The notes: a model not told the origin generated them from the sequence alone. 64,000 nt of DNA from Rhodoblastus acidophilus (GCF_025961575.1 NZ_JAOQNX010000011.1:62001-126000); one strand, 5' to 3'. Positions 27,170 to 38,201 are shown, counted from the stretch's first letter. Program-made: numbers and translations.

Positions 27170-27505
27170 CTATTCGTCTTCGCCGAACTTGTTGGCGACC
27201 AGGGCTGCGAGCGCTTCGACCGCTTGTCCCGCTTGCGGTCCGGTCGCTGACACTACGATGGACGAACCGATACCCGCGCCCAGGGTCAGTATTCCCATGA
27301 TTGACTGACCGCCTACGGTCTCGCCGCCGCGAGAAACCGTCACTTCCGCATCGAACTGTTCAACGCAGTGCACGAATTTCGCGGTCGCGCGGGCATGAAG
27401 ACCCTTGCGATTGATAATTTCCAGTTCTCGGGTGACGGCTCCGGCCGACGACTGAGACACGCCTTGGTTGGACTCCGGCTCGCTCAACTGGCTCACTTCC
27501 CACAC
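27170..27505 (-). CDS. ptsH: Phosphocarrier protein HPr
   Basis: A 111-residue HPr with an N-terminal extension. It has the phosphorylated histidine in INRKGLHARATAKFV and the regulatory serine region GGQSIMGILTLGAG that HprK phosphorylates. In these bacteria HPr belongs to a regulatory, not sugar-transporting, PTS. GTG 27505 overlaps the EIIA gene by 13 bases; GTG 27496 in the same frame (GTGA overlap) is an alternative start. EI is not encoded in this window. Confidence 0.93.
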   Translation of the reverse strand: MWEVSQLSEPESNQGVSQSSAGAVTRELEIINRKGLHARATAKFVHCVEQFDAEVTVSRGGETVGGQSIMGILTLGAGIGSSIVVSATGPQAGQAVEALAALVANKFGEDE

Positions 27506-27894
27506 AATATTTTGCTGGCGATATAGATGTACTTGCGTCCCGCCTCCGCGGCTTGGGTCACCGCCTGATCGAGAGTCGCCTCGCAGCGCACGGAAGCGAG
27601 CTTGATCAGCATGGGCAAATTTACGCCCGCGACCACCTCGACTTTGGCGCCGTTCATCACTGATATCGCGAGATTCGAGGGCGTGCCGCCGAACATGTCC
27701 GTCAGGATCACGACGCCAGCGCCGGTCTCAACCGTCTTGACGGCCTCGATAATATCGCGCCGACGGGTTTCCATGTCGTCTTCCGGACCAATGGTAATCA
27801 CCGCCAATTGCGACTGTGGACCGCAAACATGTTCCAACGCCGCTTGAAACTCGGTCGCCAGATGGCCATGCGTCACCAGCACCATGCCGATCAT
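27493..27894 (-). CDS. PTS EIIA component, mannose family (regulatory PTS)
   Basis: A 133-residue EIIA-Man-type protein starting MIGMVLVTHGHLATEFQAAL, where the His of THGH is the phosphorylation site, and containing VVILTDMFGGTPSNLAISV. No EIIB/C/D permease genes are nearby, so it is likely a regulatory end-point of the phosphorelay EI-HPr-EIIA typical of Hyphomicrobiales, where this gene sits between hprK and ptsH. Upstream is a 151-base gap before hprK without a recognisable gene. Confidence 0.92.
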   Translation of the reverse strand: MIGMVLVTHGHLATEFQAALEHVCGPQSQLAVITIGPEDDMETRRRDIIEAVKTVETGAGVVILTDMFGGTPSNLAISVMNGAKVEVVAGVNLPMLIKLASVRCEATLDQAVTQAAEAGRKYIYIASKILCGK

Positions 27895-28045
27895 TGATGC
27901 CAACCGTCCTGTTCCCGTCTAGCCAGAAAAGTGGCGCCGGGCGCCAGAATGCATTTCCGCCGACAGCGATCTGAAAACCGCCGAAATTTAGGATGGCCAT
28001 TTTGGTGCTTGCCAACGACTTGGCAAGCAAAATGAGCGCCGGCCG

Positions 28046-28552
28046 TCATTTTGTCGAAAGACTGTGCAAAAATGCCATGATCGCCGCCGCAGACCGCGAG
28101 GTCTCGCGAGCGCACAACCGCAAACGCGGTAGGCTTTTCAATGCGTTGAAATCACAGCATAGCTCGCTTTGCTCCGGCAAACGCCGTCCGCCGCTGCCAG
28201 CCAAACGATCTTCGAGATCAATGATCAGCCTGAGGACCGCCTTGAATTCATAGGGTTGCGACAGCAATCCCAGCCCGCGCCACTCAACCAGTCCCGCAGT
28301 CCGGGGATGAGCGCTGAGCACAGCTCTGTCATGGAAAATGGCGAACGCCACGCGGTCATCGCTGAGCAACCTGGCGAACCCGCCGTGGATGGTCCAAGCA
28401 TCAACCAACGCGAGCGCCAGACTGGACTTGCCGGTCCCGGAATCGCCTCGGATGAGCACGCCGGATTCGCCCAGCGCGACGGCGCTGGCGTGAATGTAAG
28501 TCGGCTTCTCGCCAGGTTCGTTCACGCCCTGCTCTGTTTTGGCCTCGGTCAC
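28046..28552 (-). CDS. hprK: HPr kinase/phosphorylase, short alphaproteobacterial type
   Basis: At 168 residues it is only the catalytic domain, lacking the N-terminal domain of Gram-positive HprK, as expected for alphaproteobacteria. Walker A is RGDSGTGKSSLALAL; LLSDDRVAFAI and GLVEWRGLGLL follow, the latter resembling the family's HPr-binding signature. It phosphorylates HPr on serine and in Brucella and rhizobia connects the PTS with virulence and two-component control. In related genomes hprK directly follows chvG; here it is about 14 kb away. Confidence 0.88.
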   Translation of the reverse strand: MTEAKTEQGVNEPGEKPTYIHASAVALGESGVLIRGDSGTGKSSLALALVDAWTIHGGFARLLSDDRVAFAIFHDRAVLSAHPRTAGLVEWRGLGLLSQPYEFKAVLRLIIDLEDRLAGSGGRRLPEQSELCCDFNALKSLPRLRLCARETSRSAAAIMAFLHSLSTK

Positions 28553-28554
28553 AG

Positions 28555-29192
28555 CTATTTCGTCGCGTCGCCTTGCAATGCGGCTTCGACTATGGCCAAA
28601 GCCGCCGCCAAGGCCGCCTCGACATTCATGTCGGTGGTATCCAGGATCTTAGCGTCAAGGGCCGGCTTGAGGGGGGCGTCGCTGCGTTCGCGATCGCGCG
28701 CGTCTCGTTTCTTGATGTCGTCCAGAATGGCGTAGTAGTCGACCGCTTCTCCGCGTCCCCGTAACTCAAGGGCGCGCCGCTGAGCCCGCGCCTCAGCGCT
28801 GGCGGTCACGAAGATCTTGACTGTCGCGTCCGGCGCGATCACCGTGCCGATGTCACGCCCATCCAAGACGGCCCCCTGGGGGCGACGCGCAAATGCGCGC
28901 TGCATGTCAACCAGGGCCGCGCGAACCTCCGGAATGGCGGCTACCACCGAAGCCGCCTCGCCCATTTCGCGACCGCGCAAACGATCTTCATCGAAGTCGA
29001 TCAACGCCAAGCCCCGCGCGGCGCTCACCGCCTTGACGATGTCGTCCAGTCTCGCGTCGTCGTCCATCAAGGTTCGCGCGGTGGCGCGATACAGCAGTCC
29101 CGTGTCGAGATGCGGTAATCCAAAATGTGCGGCGAGGCGGCGGGCGAGAGTTCCCTTGCCGGATGCGGCGGGTCCGTCGAGCGCGATGATCA

Positions 29193-29193
<1 letters not shown>
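28555..29193 (-). CDS. cmk: Cytidylate kinase
   Basis: A 212-residue P-loop nucleotide kinase converting (d)CMP to (d)CDP. It shows Walker [21 protein letters not shown], the CMP-binding [14 protein letters not shown], the core motif [20 protein letters not shown] and the LID arginines in [16 protein letters not shown]. The ATG overlaps the aroA stop by one base (TGATG). aroA-cmk pairing is typical for alphaproteobacteria; rpsA, which usually follows cmk, is replaced here by hprK. Confidence 0.96.
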
Positions 29194-31113
<1,920 letters not shown>

Positions 31114-31117
<4 letters not shown>

Positions 31118-31257
31118 GACTGGCTCTCGCGATCGCCGAAGCGGGCGAGTTTGCGTTTCAAGTCCCTGTAATCAAGCGTGATCTTGGCGACCATCGCACT
31201 GATCGAGACGGCCGCGAAAGCATAGGCCGCGAAGATGAAGCCGGAATAGTCCTTCAC
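31114..31257 (-). CDS. ccmD: Haem exporter protein CcmD
   Basis: A 47-residue small membrane protein starting at GTG 31257: VKDYSGFIFAAYAFAAVSIS, then a basic tail DYRDLKRKLARFGDRESQS. Size, single helix with following positive charges, and position between ccmC and ccmG fit CcmD, which releases haem-loaded CcmE from CcmABC. The GTG overlaps the ccmC stop by four bases (GTGA). Confidence 0.88.
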
Positions 31258-31997
31258 GCCGTCGCCTCCGATTTTTCCTCGGCATGGGCCGCGTCGATGC
31301 TCAGTCGACGAAGCCTGCGGCGCAGAATCTCGTTCCGAACGGCCATCAGATGCAAGGTCAGGAACAACAAGGTGAAGGCGACCGCCATGATCAGCAATGG
31401 CCAGAGCATGGAGCCGGAGATCGCAGGACCGCCAAGCTTGAAGACGGACGCCGGCTGATGGAGCGTGTTCCACCAATCGACAGAGAATTTGATGATCGGA
31501 ATGTTCACGACGCCGACCAGGGTGAGAATGGCTGCAGCTCGCGCCGCTTGCGCGGGCTCCTCAATGGTCTGCCAGAGACCGATCAGGCCGAGATAGATCA
31601 GGAACAGCACCAGCACCGAGGTCAGGCGCGCATCCCAGACCCACCAGGTTCCCCACATCGGCTTGCCCCACAGGGAGCCCGTGACCAGGCACAACAGGGT
31701 GAAGACGGCGCCAAGTGGGGCCGCAGCTTTTTGCGCAGCATCCGCAAGGGGATGGCGCCAGACGATCGTTCCGAGCGCGGCCGAGGTCATGATGACGTAG
31801 CACATCATGCTCAGCCAGGCCGAGGGAACGTGAAGGTACATGATCTTGACCGACGATCCCTGCTGGTAGTCGTCGGGCGCGACAAAGAAGGTGAGGCAGA
31901 GCCCGGCGGTCAGCAGCAGCGCGGTCGCCGCGGCCAGCCAGGGGATGAGCCGCCCGGCAAGTGCGAGGAAGTTCGTCGGATTGGCGTATTTAAGCAT
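31254..31997 (-). CDS. ccmC: Haem transporter/exporter subunit CcmC
   Basis: A 247-residue protein with six hydrophobic segments. It contains the periplasmic tryptophan-rich haem-handling motif WGKPMWGTWWVWDARLTSVL and the flanking histidines (YLHVPSAWLSM and WWNTLHQPAS). CcmC delivers haem to CcmE. I set the start at ATG 31997 (MLKYANPTNFLALAGRLIPW); the frame runs open 24 codons upstream without similarity. Confidence 0.95.
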   Translation of the reverse strand: MLKYANPTNFLALAGRLIPWLAAATALLLTAGLCLTFFVAPDDYQQGSSVKIMYLHVPSAWLSMMCYVIMTSAALGTIVWRHPLADAAQKAAAPLGAVFTLLCLVTGSLWGKPMWGTWWVWDARLTSVLVLFLIYLGLIGLWQTIEEPAQAARAAAILTLVGVVNIPIIKFSVDWWNTLHQPASVFKLGGPAISGSMLWPLLIMAVAFTLLFLTLHLMAVRNEILRRRLRRLSIDAAHAEEKSEATA

Positions 31998-32058
31998 CGC
32001 AGACCCATGGGGATGACGCGATTGATTAGGCTTGAGCGCCGATAAAAGCAATCTCCGT

Positions 32059-32730
32059 TCAGGCGTCACGGGCGCGCAGCGCCGCGGCGGCGGCGAAAGG
32101 CGCGCCCGCCAGCGAGGCCAGGGATAGCCCGCTCAGGATCAGCATGGGGATGTGAAACGGCACCGTCCCGCCGGTCGCGGCGGCGGCGCTGGAGACGCCG
32201 AAAATCAAAACGGGCGTGGTGAGGGGTAGGATCAAGACCGCCATCAGCAAGCCGCCGCGCCGTAGACCGGCGGTGAGCGCCGCGCCGATGGCGCCGAGCA
32301 TGGTCAAGGCCGGAGTTCCCGCGAGCAGTGACAGGCTGATCCCCGCGAGCGACGTTGGCTCCATGGCGAGCGTCAAGCCCAGCAGAGGTGACGCGATGAC
32401 CAGCGGCAGCGCTGTTGCAATCCAATGGGCGACGCATTTGACAACAACAATGAGTTCCAGCGGCGTGGAGGCGGTCAGCAGCAGGTCCAGCGACCCGTCG
32501 TCGGCATCGACCTGAAACAAGCGATCCAGTCCAAGCAAGGTTGCAAGCAGGGCGGCGATCCACAGAATCGCGGGACCGATCCTCGACAGAAGGTTGAGGT
32601 CGGGACCAATGGCGAAGGGGGTGAGGCTGACGAGGATCAGGAAAAACACGAGGCTCATCGCGCCACCGCCGCCAACTGAGCGGGCGATCCGCAATTCGCG
32701 CCAGAACAAGGCCGAGAGAGGCGAGCGCAT
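32059..32730 (-). CDS. ccmB: Haem exporter permease subunit CcmB
   Basis: A 223-residue protein with six predicted membrane segments, beginning SALFWRELRIARSVGGGGAM and containing FQVDADDGSLDLLLTASTPLE, both characteristic of CcmB. With CcmA it forms the ABC module that drives release of holo-CcmE. The start overlaps the ccmA stop by one base. A 61-base gap, the largest inside this operon, separates it from ccmC. Confidence 0.94.
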   Translation of the reverse strand: MRSPLSALFWRELRIARSVGGGGAMSLVFFLILVSLTPFAIGPDLNLLSRIGPAILWIAALLATLLGLDRLFQVDADDGSLDLLLTASTPLELIVVVKCVAHWIATALPLVIASPLLGLTLAMEPTSLAGISLSLLAGTPALTMLGAIGAALTAGLRRGGLLMAVLILPLTTPVLIFGVSSAAAATGGTVPFHIPMLILSGLSLASLAGAPFAAAAALRARDA

Positions 32731-33383
32731 CAGGCGTTTCCTCCCAGGTTGGACGGCGTGGAGCCCAGATCGAGCGTGGTGGCGTCGATGAGACCGAGCG
32801 GGGCGTGTGTCGCGGCGATGATCATGCCTCCCGCAGCCCGGTGTTCCGCGAAAGCCTGTGCAAGGACTTGCTGCGAGGCGACGTCGAGCGCGGTGGCTGG
32901 TTCATCCAAAATCCAAAGAGGGCGGGGCGCCATAAAAAGCCGCGCCAAGGCGACGCGCCGCTTCTGTCCCGCGGAGAGGTAAGCGACCGGGAACTCCGCG
33001 AGGCGTTTGAGCCCAACGCGCTGAAGAGCCAATTCTGGCGAAGACGCGTCGTTCGATCGAGTAAGCATGTGCGCCCAAAACGCCAGATTTTCGGCCGCCG
33101 TAAGCGCCGATTTCAGACCGTCCGCGTGCCCGACGTAGTGGCAAAGTTCGGGCAATGAAATTTCCACCTCGCCGCCCGTGTGGGTCAACTGACCGCCGCT
33201 GAGCGGCAGAAAGCCTGCTATCGCACGCAAGAGCGTCGACTTGCCTGCGCCATTCCGACCGAGCGCAACGAGGGCTTCGCCTGCCCGGAGGTCGAAATTG
33301 ATGTTCTTGACGATGGTGCGCCCGCCGCGATCGACGCATAGGCCGCGCGCGAGCAGGGAGGTCAATGTAAAGGCCTGATTCAC
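32730..33383 (-). CDS. ccmA: Haem exporter ATP-binding subunit CcmA
   Basis: A 217-residue ABC ATPase: Walker A ALGRNGAGKSTLLRAIAGFL, signature YLSAGQKRRVALARLF, Walker B LWILDEPATALD, switch His in ATHAPLG. The start is uncertain: I prefer GTG 33383 (VNQAFTLTSLLARGL), with AGAGGA upstream; the frame is open to an ATG at 33440, but that extension lacks family similarity. First gene of ccmABCDG and divergent from acnA across about 140 bases. Confidence 0.92.
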   Translation of the reverse strand: MNQAFTLTSLLARGLCVDRGGRTIVKNINFDLRAGEALVALGRNGAGKSTLLRAIAGFLPLSGGQLTHTGGEVEISLPELCHYVGHADGLKSALTAAENLAFWAHMLTRSNDASSPELALQRVGLKRLAEFPVAYLSAGQKRRVALARLFMAPRPLWILDEPATALDVASQQVLAQAFAEHRAAGGMIIAATHAPLGLIDATTLDLGSTPSNLGGNA

Positions 33384-33522
33384 TCCGGTGAATTCCTCTG
33401 TCTCGCACGCGCCGCCAGCGGCTTTGAACCGAAATGCCACGATTTGGGTTTGTGTAGCGTGCTCAAGCGGAATTATCTATAAATCTTCACGCTTCAATCC
33501 CTCTTTATCGGGACCCGCAGCG

Positions 33523-36249
33523 ATGGCCTCTATCGACAGTTTCAAATGCCTCAGGACGCTCAAGGTCGGCGCGAAAGCCTATCATTATTATTCTCTGAAG
33601 GCGGCGGAGAAAAACGGGCTTAGTGGCATTTCTAGACTGCCCTATTCCATGAAGGTGCTGCTCGAAAATCTGCTGCGGCACGAGGATGGGCGCTCCGTGA
33701 CGAGGGATGACATTCTTGGCGTGGCGGACTGGCTGAACAACAAGGGCGCAGTCGAGAAGGAAATCGCGTTCCGGCCTGCGCGCGTTTTGATGCAGGATTT
33801 CACGGGCGTTCCCGCGGTGGTCGATCTCGCCGCAATGCGCGATGGCCTCAAATCGCTCGGCGGCGATCCCGAAAAAATCAATCCGCTCGTTCCCGTCGAT
33901 CTCGTGATCGACCATTCCGTCATCGTCGACCGTTTCGGCTCCAAGAGCGCGCTCAAGCAGAATGTCGAGCTTGAATATGCGCGCAATGGCGAGCGCTACA
34001 CCTTTTTGAAATGGGGACAGGGCGCGTTCTCCAATTTCTCGGTCGTACCTCCGGGAACCGGCATTTGTCATCAGGTGAACATTGAATATCTCGCCCAGAC
34101 CGTCTGGACGCGAAAGGAGCGGTTTCAGCCAGCCCGCGGCAAGGCCATCACTGTCGAGGTCGCTTATCCCGATACGGTCGTTGGTACGGATTCTCACACC
34201 ACCATGGTCAATGGGCTCTCGGTGCTCGGCTGGGGCGTGGGCGGTATCGAGGCGGAAGCCGCTATGCTTGGTCAACCGCAATCCATGCTCTTGCCCGAAG
34301 TGATCGGCTTCAGACTGACCGGCAAGTTGAAAGAGGGCGTCACCGCGACCGACCTCGTGCTGACGGTCACACAGATGCTGCGCAACAAAGGGGTTGTCGG
34401 CAAATTTGTTGAGTTTTTCGGAGCTGGTCTCGACAATCTGTCGCTGGCGGACCGCGCCACCATCGCGAATATGAGCCCGGAATACGGCGCCACCTGCGGT
34501 TTCTTCCCCGTGGATTCCGAGACCATCGACTATCTGGAAAAGACCGGCCGAAAACCGGCGCGCGTGCAGCTTGTCGAGAAATATGCGCGCGCCCAGGGAC
34601 TGTTCCGGACGCGCGCCGCCGTGGACCCGGTGTTCACCGACACGCTGGAGCTGGATCTCGGGTCCGTGAAGCCCTCGCTTGCCGGGCCCAAGCGGCCGGA
34701 AGGGCGCATCGCGCTGGAAGCGGTCGCGTCTGGTTTTTCGGCCGCCATGGAGACGGAATATAAGAAAATCGGCTCCATTTCAGAGCGTTACAGTGTTGAG
34801 GGCGCAACGTTCGACATCGGCCATGGCGATGTGGTGATCGCCGCAATCACGTCTTGCACGAATACGTCCAACCCGAGCGTGATGATCGGGGCAGGCCTGC
34901 TGGCGCGCAATGCCGTCGCCGCAGGCTTGAAGGTCAAGCCTTGGGTTAAGACTTCGCTTGCGCCAGGGTCTCAGGTGGTCCGCGATTATCTCGCCAAGGC
35001 GGGACTGCAAGACGCGCTCGATAAGCTTGGCTTCAACCTCGTGGGCTTTGGTTGTACGACCTGCATCGGAAATTCCGGTCCGTTGCCGGAAGAGATTTCC
35101 AAATCCATCAACGCCAATGGCGTTGTTGCGGCGGCGGTGCTTTCCGGCAACCGCAATTTTGAAGGCCGCGTATCGCCCGACGTCCAGGCAAACTATCTCG
35201 CTTCGCCGCCGTTGGTCGTCGCTTACGCGCTCGCCGGTTCCGTACAGAAGGATCTGACGAAGGAGCCGATCGGACATACGAAAAAAGGTGAGCCTGTCTT
35301 TCTGCGTGATATCTGGCCGACTTCGAAAGAAATCCAGTATTTCGTCCGCAAGAACGTCAGCAAGTCACTGTTCAAGGCGAAATACGCCGACGTGTTCAAG
35401 GGCGACGTCAACTGGCGCAGGGTCAAGACACCCCACAGCCAGACCTATGCTTGGGACAACAAGTCCACCTACGTGCAAAATCCTCCCTACTTCAGAGGCA
35501 TCACGGCGCAACCCACGCCCGTGATCGACATCGAGGGCGCGCGGATTCTTGCGCTGTTCGGCGACAAGATCACCACCGATCACATTTCTCCGGCCGGGTC
35601 GATCAAGGCGGCTTCGCCCGCCGGCAAATATCTTCAGGCTCACAAGGTCAAGCCGGAGGATTTCAATCAATATGGAACACGTCGGGGCAATCATGAAGTG
35701 ATGATGCGCGGCACGTTCGCCAACATCCGAATCAAGAACTTCATGCTTGCCGATGAGAACGGTTCAGTCCCGGAAGGGGGGAACACAAAATACTTCCCCG
35801 GCGGCGAAGTGATGCCGATCTATGACGCCGCCATGAAATACGCCAAGTCAAAGACGCCGCTGGTCGTGTTCGCCGGCGTCGAATATGGCAATGGGTCGTC
35901 GCGCGACTGGGCCGCTAAGGGGACGAATCTGCTCGGCGTTCGCGCGGTGATCGCCGAAAGTTTTGAACGTATCCACCGTTCGAACCTGGTGGGGATGGGC
36001 GTGCTGCCTCTGACGTTCGAGGACGGCGTCACCTGGAAATCGCTTGGCCTGAAGGGAGATGAAATCGTCTGCATTAGGGGCCTAAGCGACCTGAAACCTC
36101 GGCAGAAGCTGGAGGCCGAAATCACCTATGCCGATGGCGCGGTGAAAACGGTCAAGTTGAACAACAGAATTTTGACCCTGGACGAACTCGAGTATTACAG
36201 GAACGGCGGCATTCTCCATTATGTGCTGCGCCAGCTTGCTGTCGGCTGA
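33523..36249 (+). CDS. acnA: Aconitate hydratase A
   Basis: A 908-residue TCA-cycle enzyme interconverting citrate and isocitrate. The three [4Fe-4S] cysteines are in AAITSCTNTSNPSVMIGAG and VGFGCTTCIGNSGPLPEE. Substrate residues lie in VVGTDSHTTMVNGLSVLGWG, and the C-terminal swivelling domain has EYGNGSSRDWAAKGTNLLG and ERIHRSNLVGMGVLPL. Start at ATG 33523 (MASIDSFKCLRTLKVG), as in other alphaproteobacterial AcnA. The AT-rich stretch TATCTATAAAT near 33475-33485 probably holds its promoter. Confidence 0.97.
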   Translation: MASIDSFKCLRTLKVGAKAYHYYSLKAAEKNGLSGISRLPYSMKVLLENLLRHEDGRSVTRDDILGVADWLNNKGAVEKEIAFRPARVLMQDFTGVPAVVDLAAMRDGLKSLGGDPEKINPLVPVDLVIDHSVIVDRFGSKSALKQNVELEYARNGERYTFLKWGQGAFSNFSVVPPGTGICHQVNIEYLAQTVWTRKERFQPARGKAITVEVAYPDTVVGTDSHTTMVNGLSVLGWGVGGIEAEAAMLGQPQSMLLPEVIGFRLTGKLKEGVTATDLVLTVTQMLRNKGVVGKFVEFFGAGLDNLSLADRATIANMSPEYGATCGFFPVDSETIDYLEKTGRKPARVQLVEKYARAQGLFRTRAAVDPVFTDTLELDLGSVKPSLAGPKRPEGRIALEAVASGFSAAMETEYKKIGSISERYSVEGATFDIGHGDVVIAAITSCTNTSNPSVMIGAGLLARNAVAAGLKVKPWVKTSLAPGSQVVRDYLAKAGLQDALDKLGFNLVGFGCTTCIGNSGPLPEEISKSINANGVVAAAVLSGNRNFEGRVSPDVQANYLASPPLVVAYALAGSVQKDLTKEPIGHTKKGEPVFLRDIWPTSKEIQYFVRKNVSKSLFKAKYADVFKGDVNWRRVKTPHSQTYAWDNKSTYVQNPPYFRGITAQPTPVIDIEGARILALFGDKITTDHISPAGSIKAASPAGKYLQAHKVKPEDFNQYGTRRGNHEVMMRGTFANIRIKNFMLADENGSVPEGGNTKYFPGGEVMPIYDAAMKYAKSKTPLVVFAGVEYGNGSSRDWAAKGTNLLGVRAVIAESFERIHRSNLVGMGVLPLTFEDGVTWKSLGLKGDEIVCIRGLSDLKPRQKLEAEITYADGAVKTVKLNNRILTLDELEYYRNGGILHYVLRQLAVG

Positions 36250-36293
36250 TTTCGCGAAGCTCCGGATCACAGCACACCCGAAGCCTGCAAGCC

Positions 36294-37286
36294 TCAGTCG
36301 GCGATCAACACCTTCCGGCATTCTGGCGGCAAGGCCGACATGGTCATCGCCGGTCTTGGCTTGGCGTTGGGATTTGGTTGCGGATGAAGAATTGAGGGCT
36401 TGAACCAAAAAGCGAGCGATTCGTCGCAGCCATCGCCCGGCGGGACAGGATCCTGCTCCTTGCAGACCTCGCTGCCGTCAGGACATGCGATACGAACATG
36501 GAAGTGGTAATTGTGCCCGTAGTACGGGCGCACCTTGTTCAACCATGATCGGTTGCCGGTGGCGTCGCGGCAAAGCGCTTTTTTGATCGCAGCGTTGACG
36601 AAAATGCGTTCCACGACGGGATCGAGCGCCGCCGCGCGGATGATCGCGAGCTGCCCTGGCGTCCAAACGGAGCGGTCGACGTCGAGACCGTCGGAGCGGA
36701 CCATGTTGGTCGCCGACATTTCCTCGCGTTCTCGCCGGGTGAGCTGGCGATCCGGCATCGGAGTCAACCAGATGTCGGCGTCCAGACCGATCTGGTGCGA
36801 GGCGTGACCGGTGATCATCGGGCCGCCGCGCGGTTGCGACATGTCGCCGACGAGAATGCCAGGCCAGCCCGCTTCCGTGGGTGCTCTCGCCGAGAGATTT
36901 TCAAGGAAACGCACAAGATTGGGATGGCCCCACATGCGATTGCGCGAGATGCGCATGACCTGCCAGGTTTCGCCGTTCACGGGCAAAGCCTTGGCGCCGG
37001 CGAGGCAGCCTCGAGAGTAAAAGCCGATCGCTCGCGCCGAAAGATCGGCGGGCTCGGTTGCGCGTCCGAACAGTTCCTTCGCCGGCGTACTCGGATCATT
37101 CGGGTTTGCGAGGGGCGGCAAGGGCTTGGGGTCCACCGAGCCGATGGTCTGGCCGAACACTTGGGTTGAGCATAGCAATGTGAAGCCGAGACCTAGAAAG
37201 AGTGTGTCACGCCAGCACAGCGACCGAGCGTTTGAATAATTTCCGTCAACCTTTACGCCAGTTTGACCTTTACCCGCGAAGCTCAT
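36294..37286 (-). CDS. mepA: Penicillin-insensitive murein endopeptidase MepA
   Basis: A 330-residue periplasmic zinc peptidase (M74). A hydrophobic signal segment (about residues 27-44, DTLFLGLGFTLLCSTQVFGQ) is followed by the LAS-fold motifs MITGHASHQIGLDADIWL (His and Asp zinc ligands) and PYYGHNYHFHVRIACPDGS (HxH). It cleaves D-alanyl-meso-diaminopimelate cross-links in peptidoglycan. The precise start is uncertain since several in-frame codons precede the signal segment. Divergent from an L,D-transpeptidase. Confidence 0.9.
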   Translation of the reverse strand: MSFAGKGQTGVKVDGNYSNARSLCWRDTLFLGLGFTLLCSTQVFGQTIGSVDPKPLPPLANPNDPSTPAKELFGRATEPADLSARAIGFYSRGCLAGAKALPVNGETWQVMRISRNRMWGHPNLVRFLENLSARAPTEAGWPGILVGDMSQPRGGPMITGHASHQIGLDADIWLTPMPDRQLTRREREEMSATNMVRSDGLDVDRSVWTPGQLAIIRAAALDPVVERIFVNAAIKKALCRDATGNRSWLNKVRPYYGHNYHFHVRIACPDGSEVCKEQDPVPPGDGCDESLAFWFKPSILHPQPNPNAKPRPAMTMSALPPECRKVLIAD

Positions 37287-37337
37287 GCTGCAATCCTATG
37301 GAAACAAAGGCTAAGGCCTGGGTCCGTGGGGGCGTTC

Positions 37338-37895
37338 ATGCGTATTTTCATTCGTTTTTTTGCGCTCATTGCAGCGCTGGTCCTTGCGCCAATGGCGGCG
37401 CAAGCCAAAGTCCAAATTTCCGTCGACTTGTCTTCCCAGCGCATGGTTGTGAACTCCGGCAGCGGAGCATCCTATTCCTGGCCGATTTCTTCGGCGCGCG
37501 CTGGTTATGTCACTCCTCGAGGCACCTATCATCCCACGAGCCTTCAGACGATGCATCGCTCGAAGAAGTATCACAATTCGCCGATGCCTCATTCCATTTT
37601 CTTCAACGGTGGCTACGCCATCCACGGAACTTATGCCGTTGGCGCGCTGGGCCGGCCTGCTTCTCACGGATGCATCCGCATCTCGCCGGCCAATGCGGCG
37701 ACGCTGTTTTCGTTGGTGCGGCAGGAAGGCGCCGTGATCAATATCTATGGCAATGCGCCCGTCCGCCATTATGCGCATGCGCACCACAGAAAGCATGTCC
37801 ACGTCGCACACCGCTCTTACCACCGGGCCCTTGGCTACGCGCCGGCGCCGACGCAGAGAGTGCAGAGCATTTTTGGCAGCGTGATTCGCGAGTGA
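37338..37895 (+). CDS. L,D-transpeptidase (YkuD family)
   Basis: A 185-residue secreted enzyme. The signal peptide MRIFIRFFALIAALVLAPMA ends near AQA-K, and the catalytic motif is HGTYAVGALGRPASHGCIRI with nucleophilic Cys in SHGCIR. The C-terminus is histidine-rich (YAHAHHRKHVHVAHRSYHRA). These proteins make 3-3 cross-links in murein or attach outer-membrane proteins, as in other Hyphomicrobiales. Start at ATG 37338; the frame is open further upstream. Confidence 0.9.
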   Translation: MRIFIRFFALIAALVLAPMAAQAKVQISVDLSSQRMVVNSGSGASYSWPISSARAGYVTPRGTYHPTSLQTMHRSKKYHNSPMPHSIFFNGGYAIHGTYAVGALGRPASHGCIRISPANAATLFSLVRQEGAVINIYGNAPVRHYAHAHHRKHVHVAHRSYHRALGYAPAPTQRVQSIFGSVIRE

Positions 37896-37905
37896 CGAAA
37901 GGGGT

Positions 37906-38178
37906 TTAGGGAACCGACGGGGGATCGTAACGCAGCTTCAGTCCGATAATCAGAAGATTGAGTAGAATCGTGATCACGTTGAACACGATGATGGATATGG
38001 ACTGCAGGAGGATCCCGTAGACCAGCCACAAGCTGCAGCCGACCACGAATGCGATCTGCGTCACAAGCGATATCGATTTGGCGTCACGACTCCGCAAGAT
38101 TTTTACAGCTTGCGGAGTCCAGCACAGGGTTGTCAGGGTGCCGGCGCTGAAGCCGACGATTTCCGTCATGAGATTCAT
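37906..38178 (-). CDS. SemiSWEET-type sugar transporter
   Basis: A 90-residue protein with three membrane helices and one PQ-loop motif (TLTTLCWTPQAVKILRSRDA), followed by ISLVTQIAFVVGCSLWLVYG, as in bacterial SemiSWEETs that work as dimers to let sugars down their gradient. Some family members have other or unknown substrates. It is 23 bases downstream of hrcA on the same strand and convergent with the L,D-transpeptidase. Confidence 0.85.
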   Translation of the reverse strand: MNLMTEIVGFSAGTLTTLCWTPQAVKILRSRDAKSISLVTQIAFVVGCSLWLVYGILLQSISIIVFNVITILLNLLIIGLKLRYDPPSVP

Positions 38179-38201
38179 CGCTGATCCTCACCCTGCAGGT
38201 C

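Noticed and set aside
33340-33450. Longer CcmA and AcnA starts that would make the two genes overlap
   Set aside because: The extra N-terminal residues have no family similarity; shorter starts leave a normal divergent promoter region.
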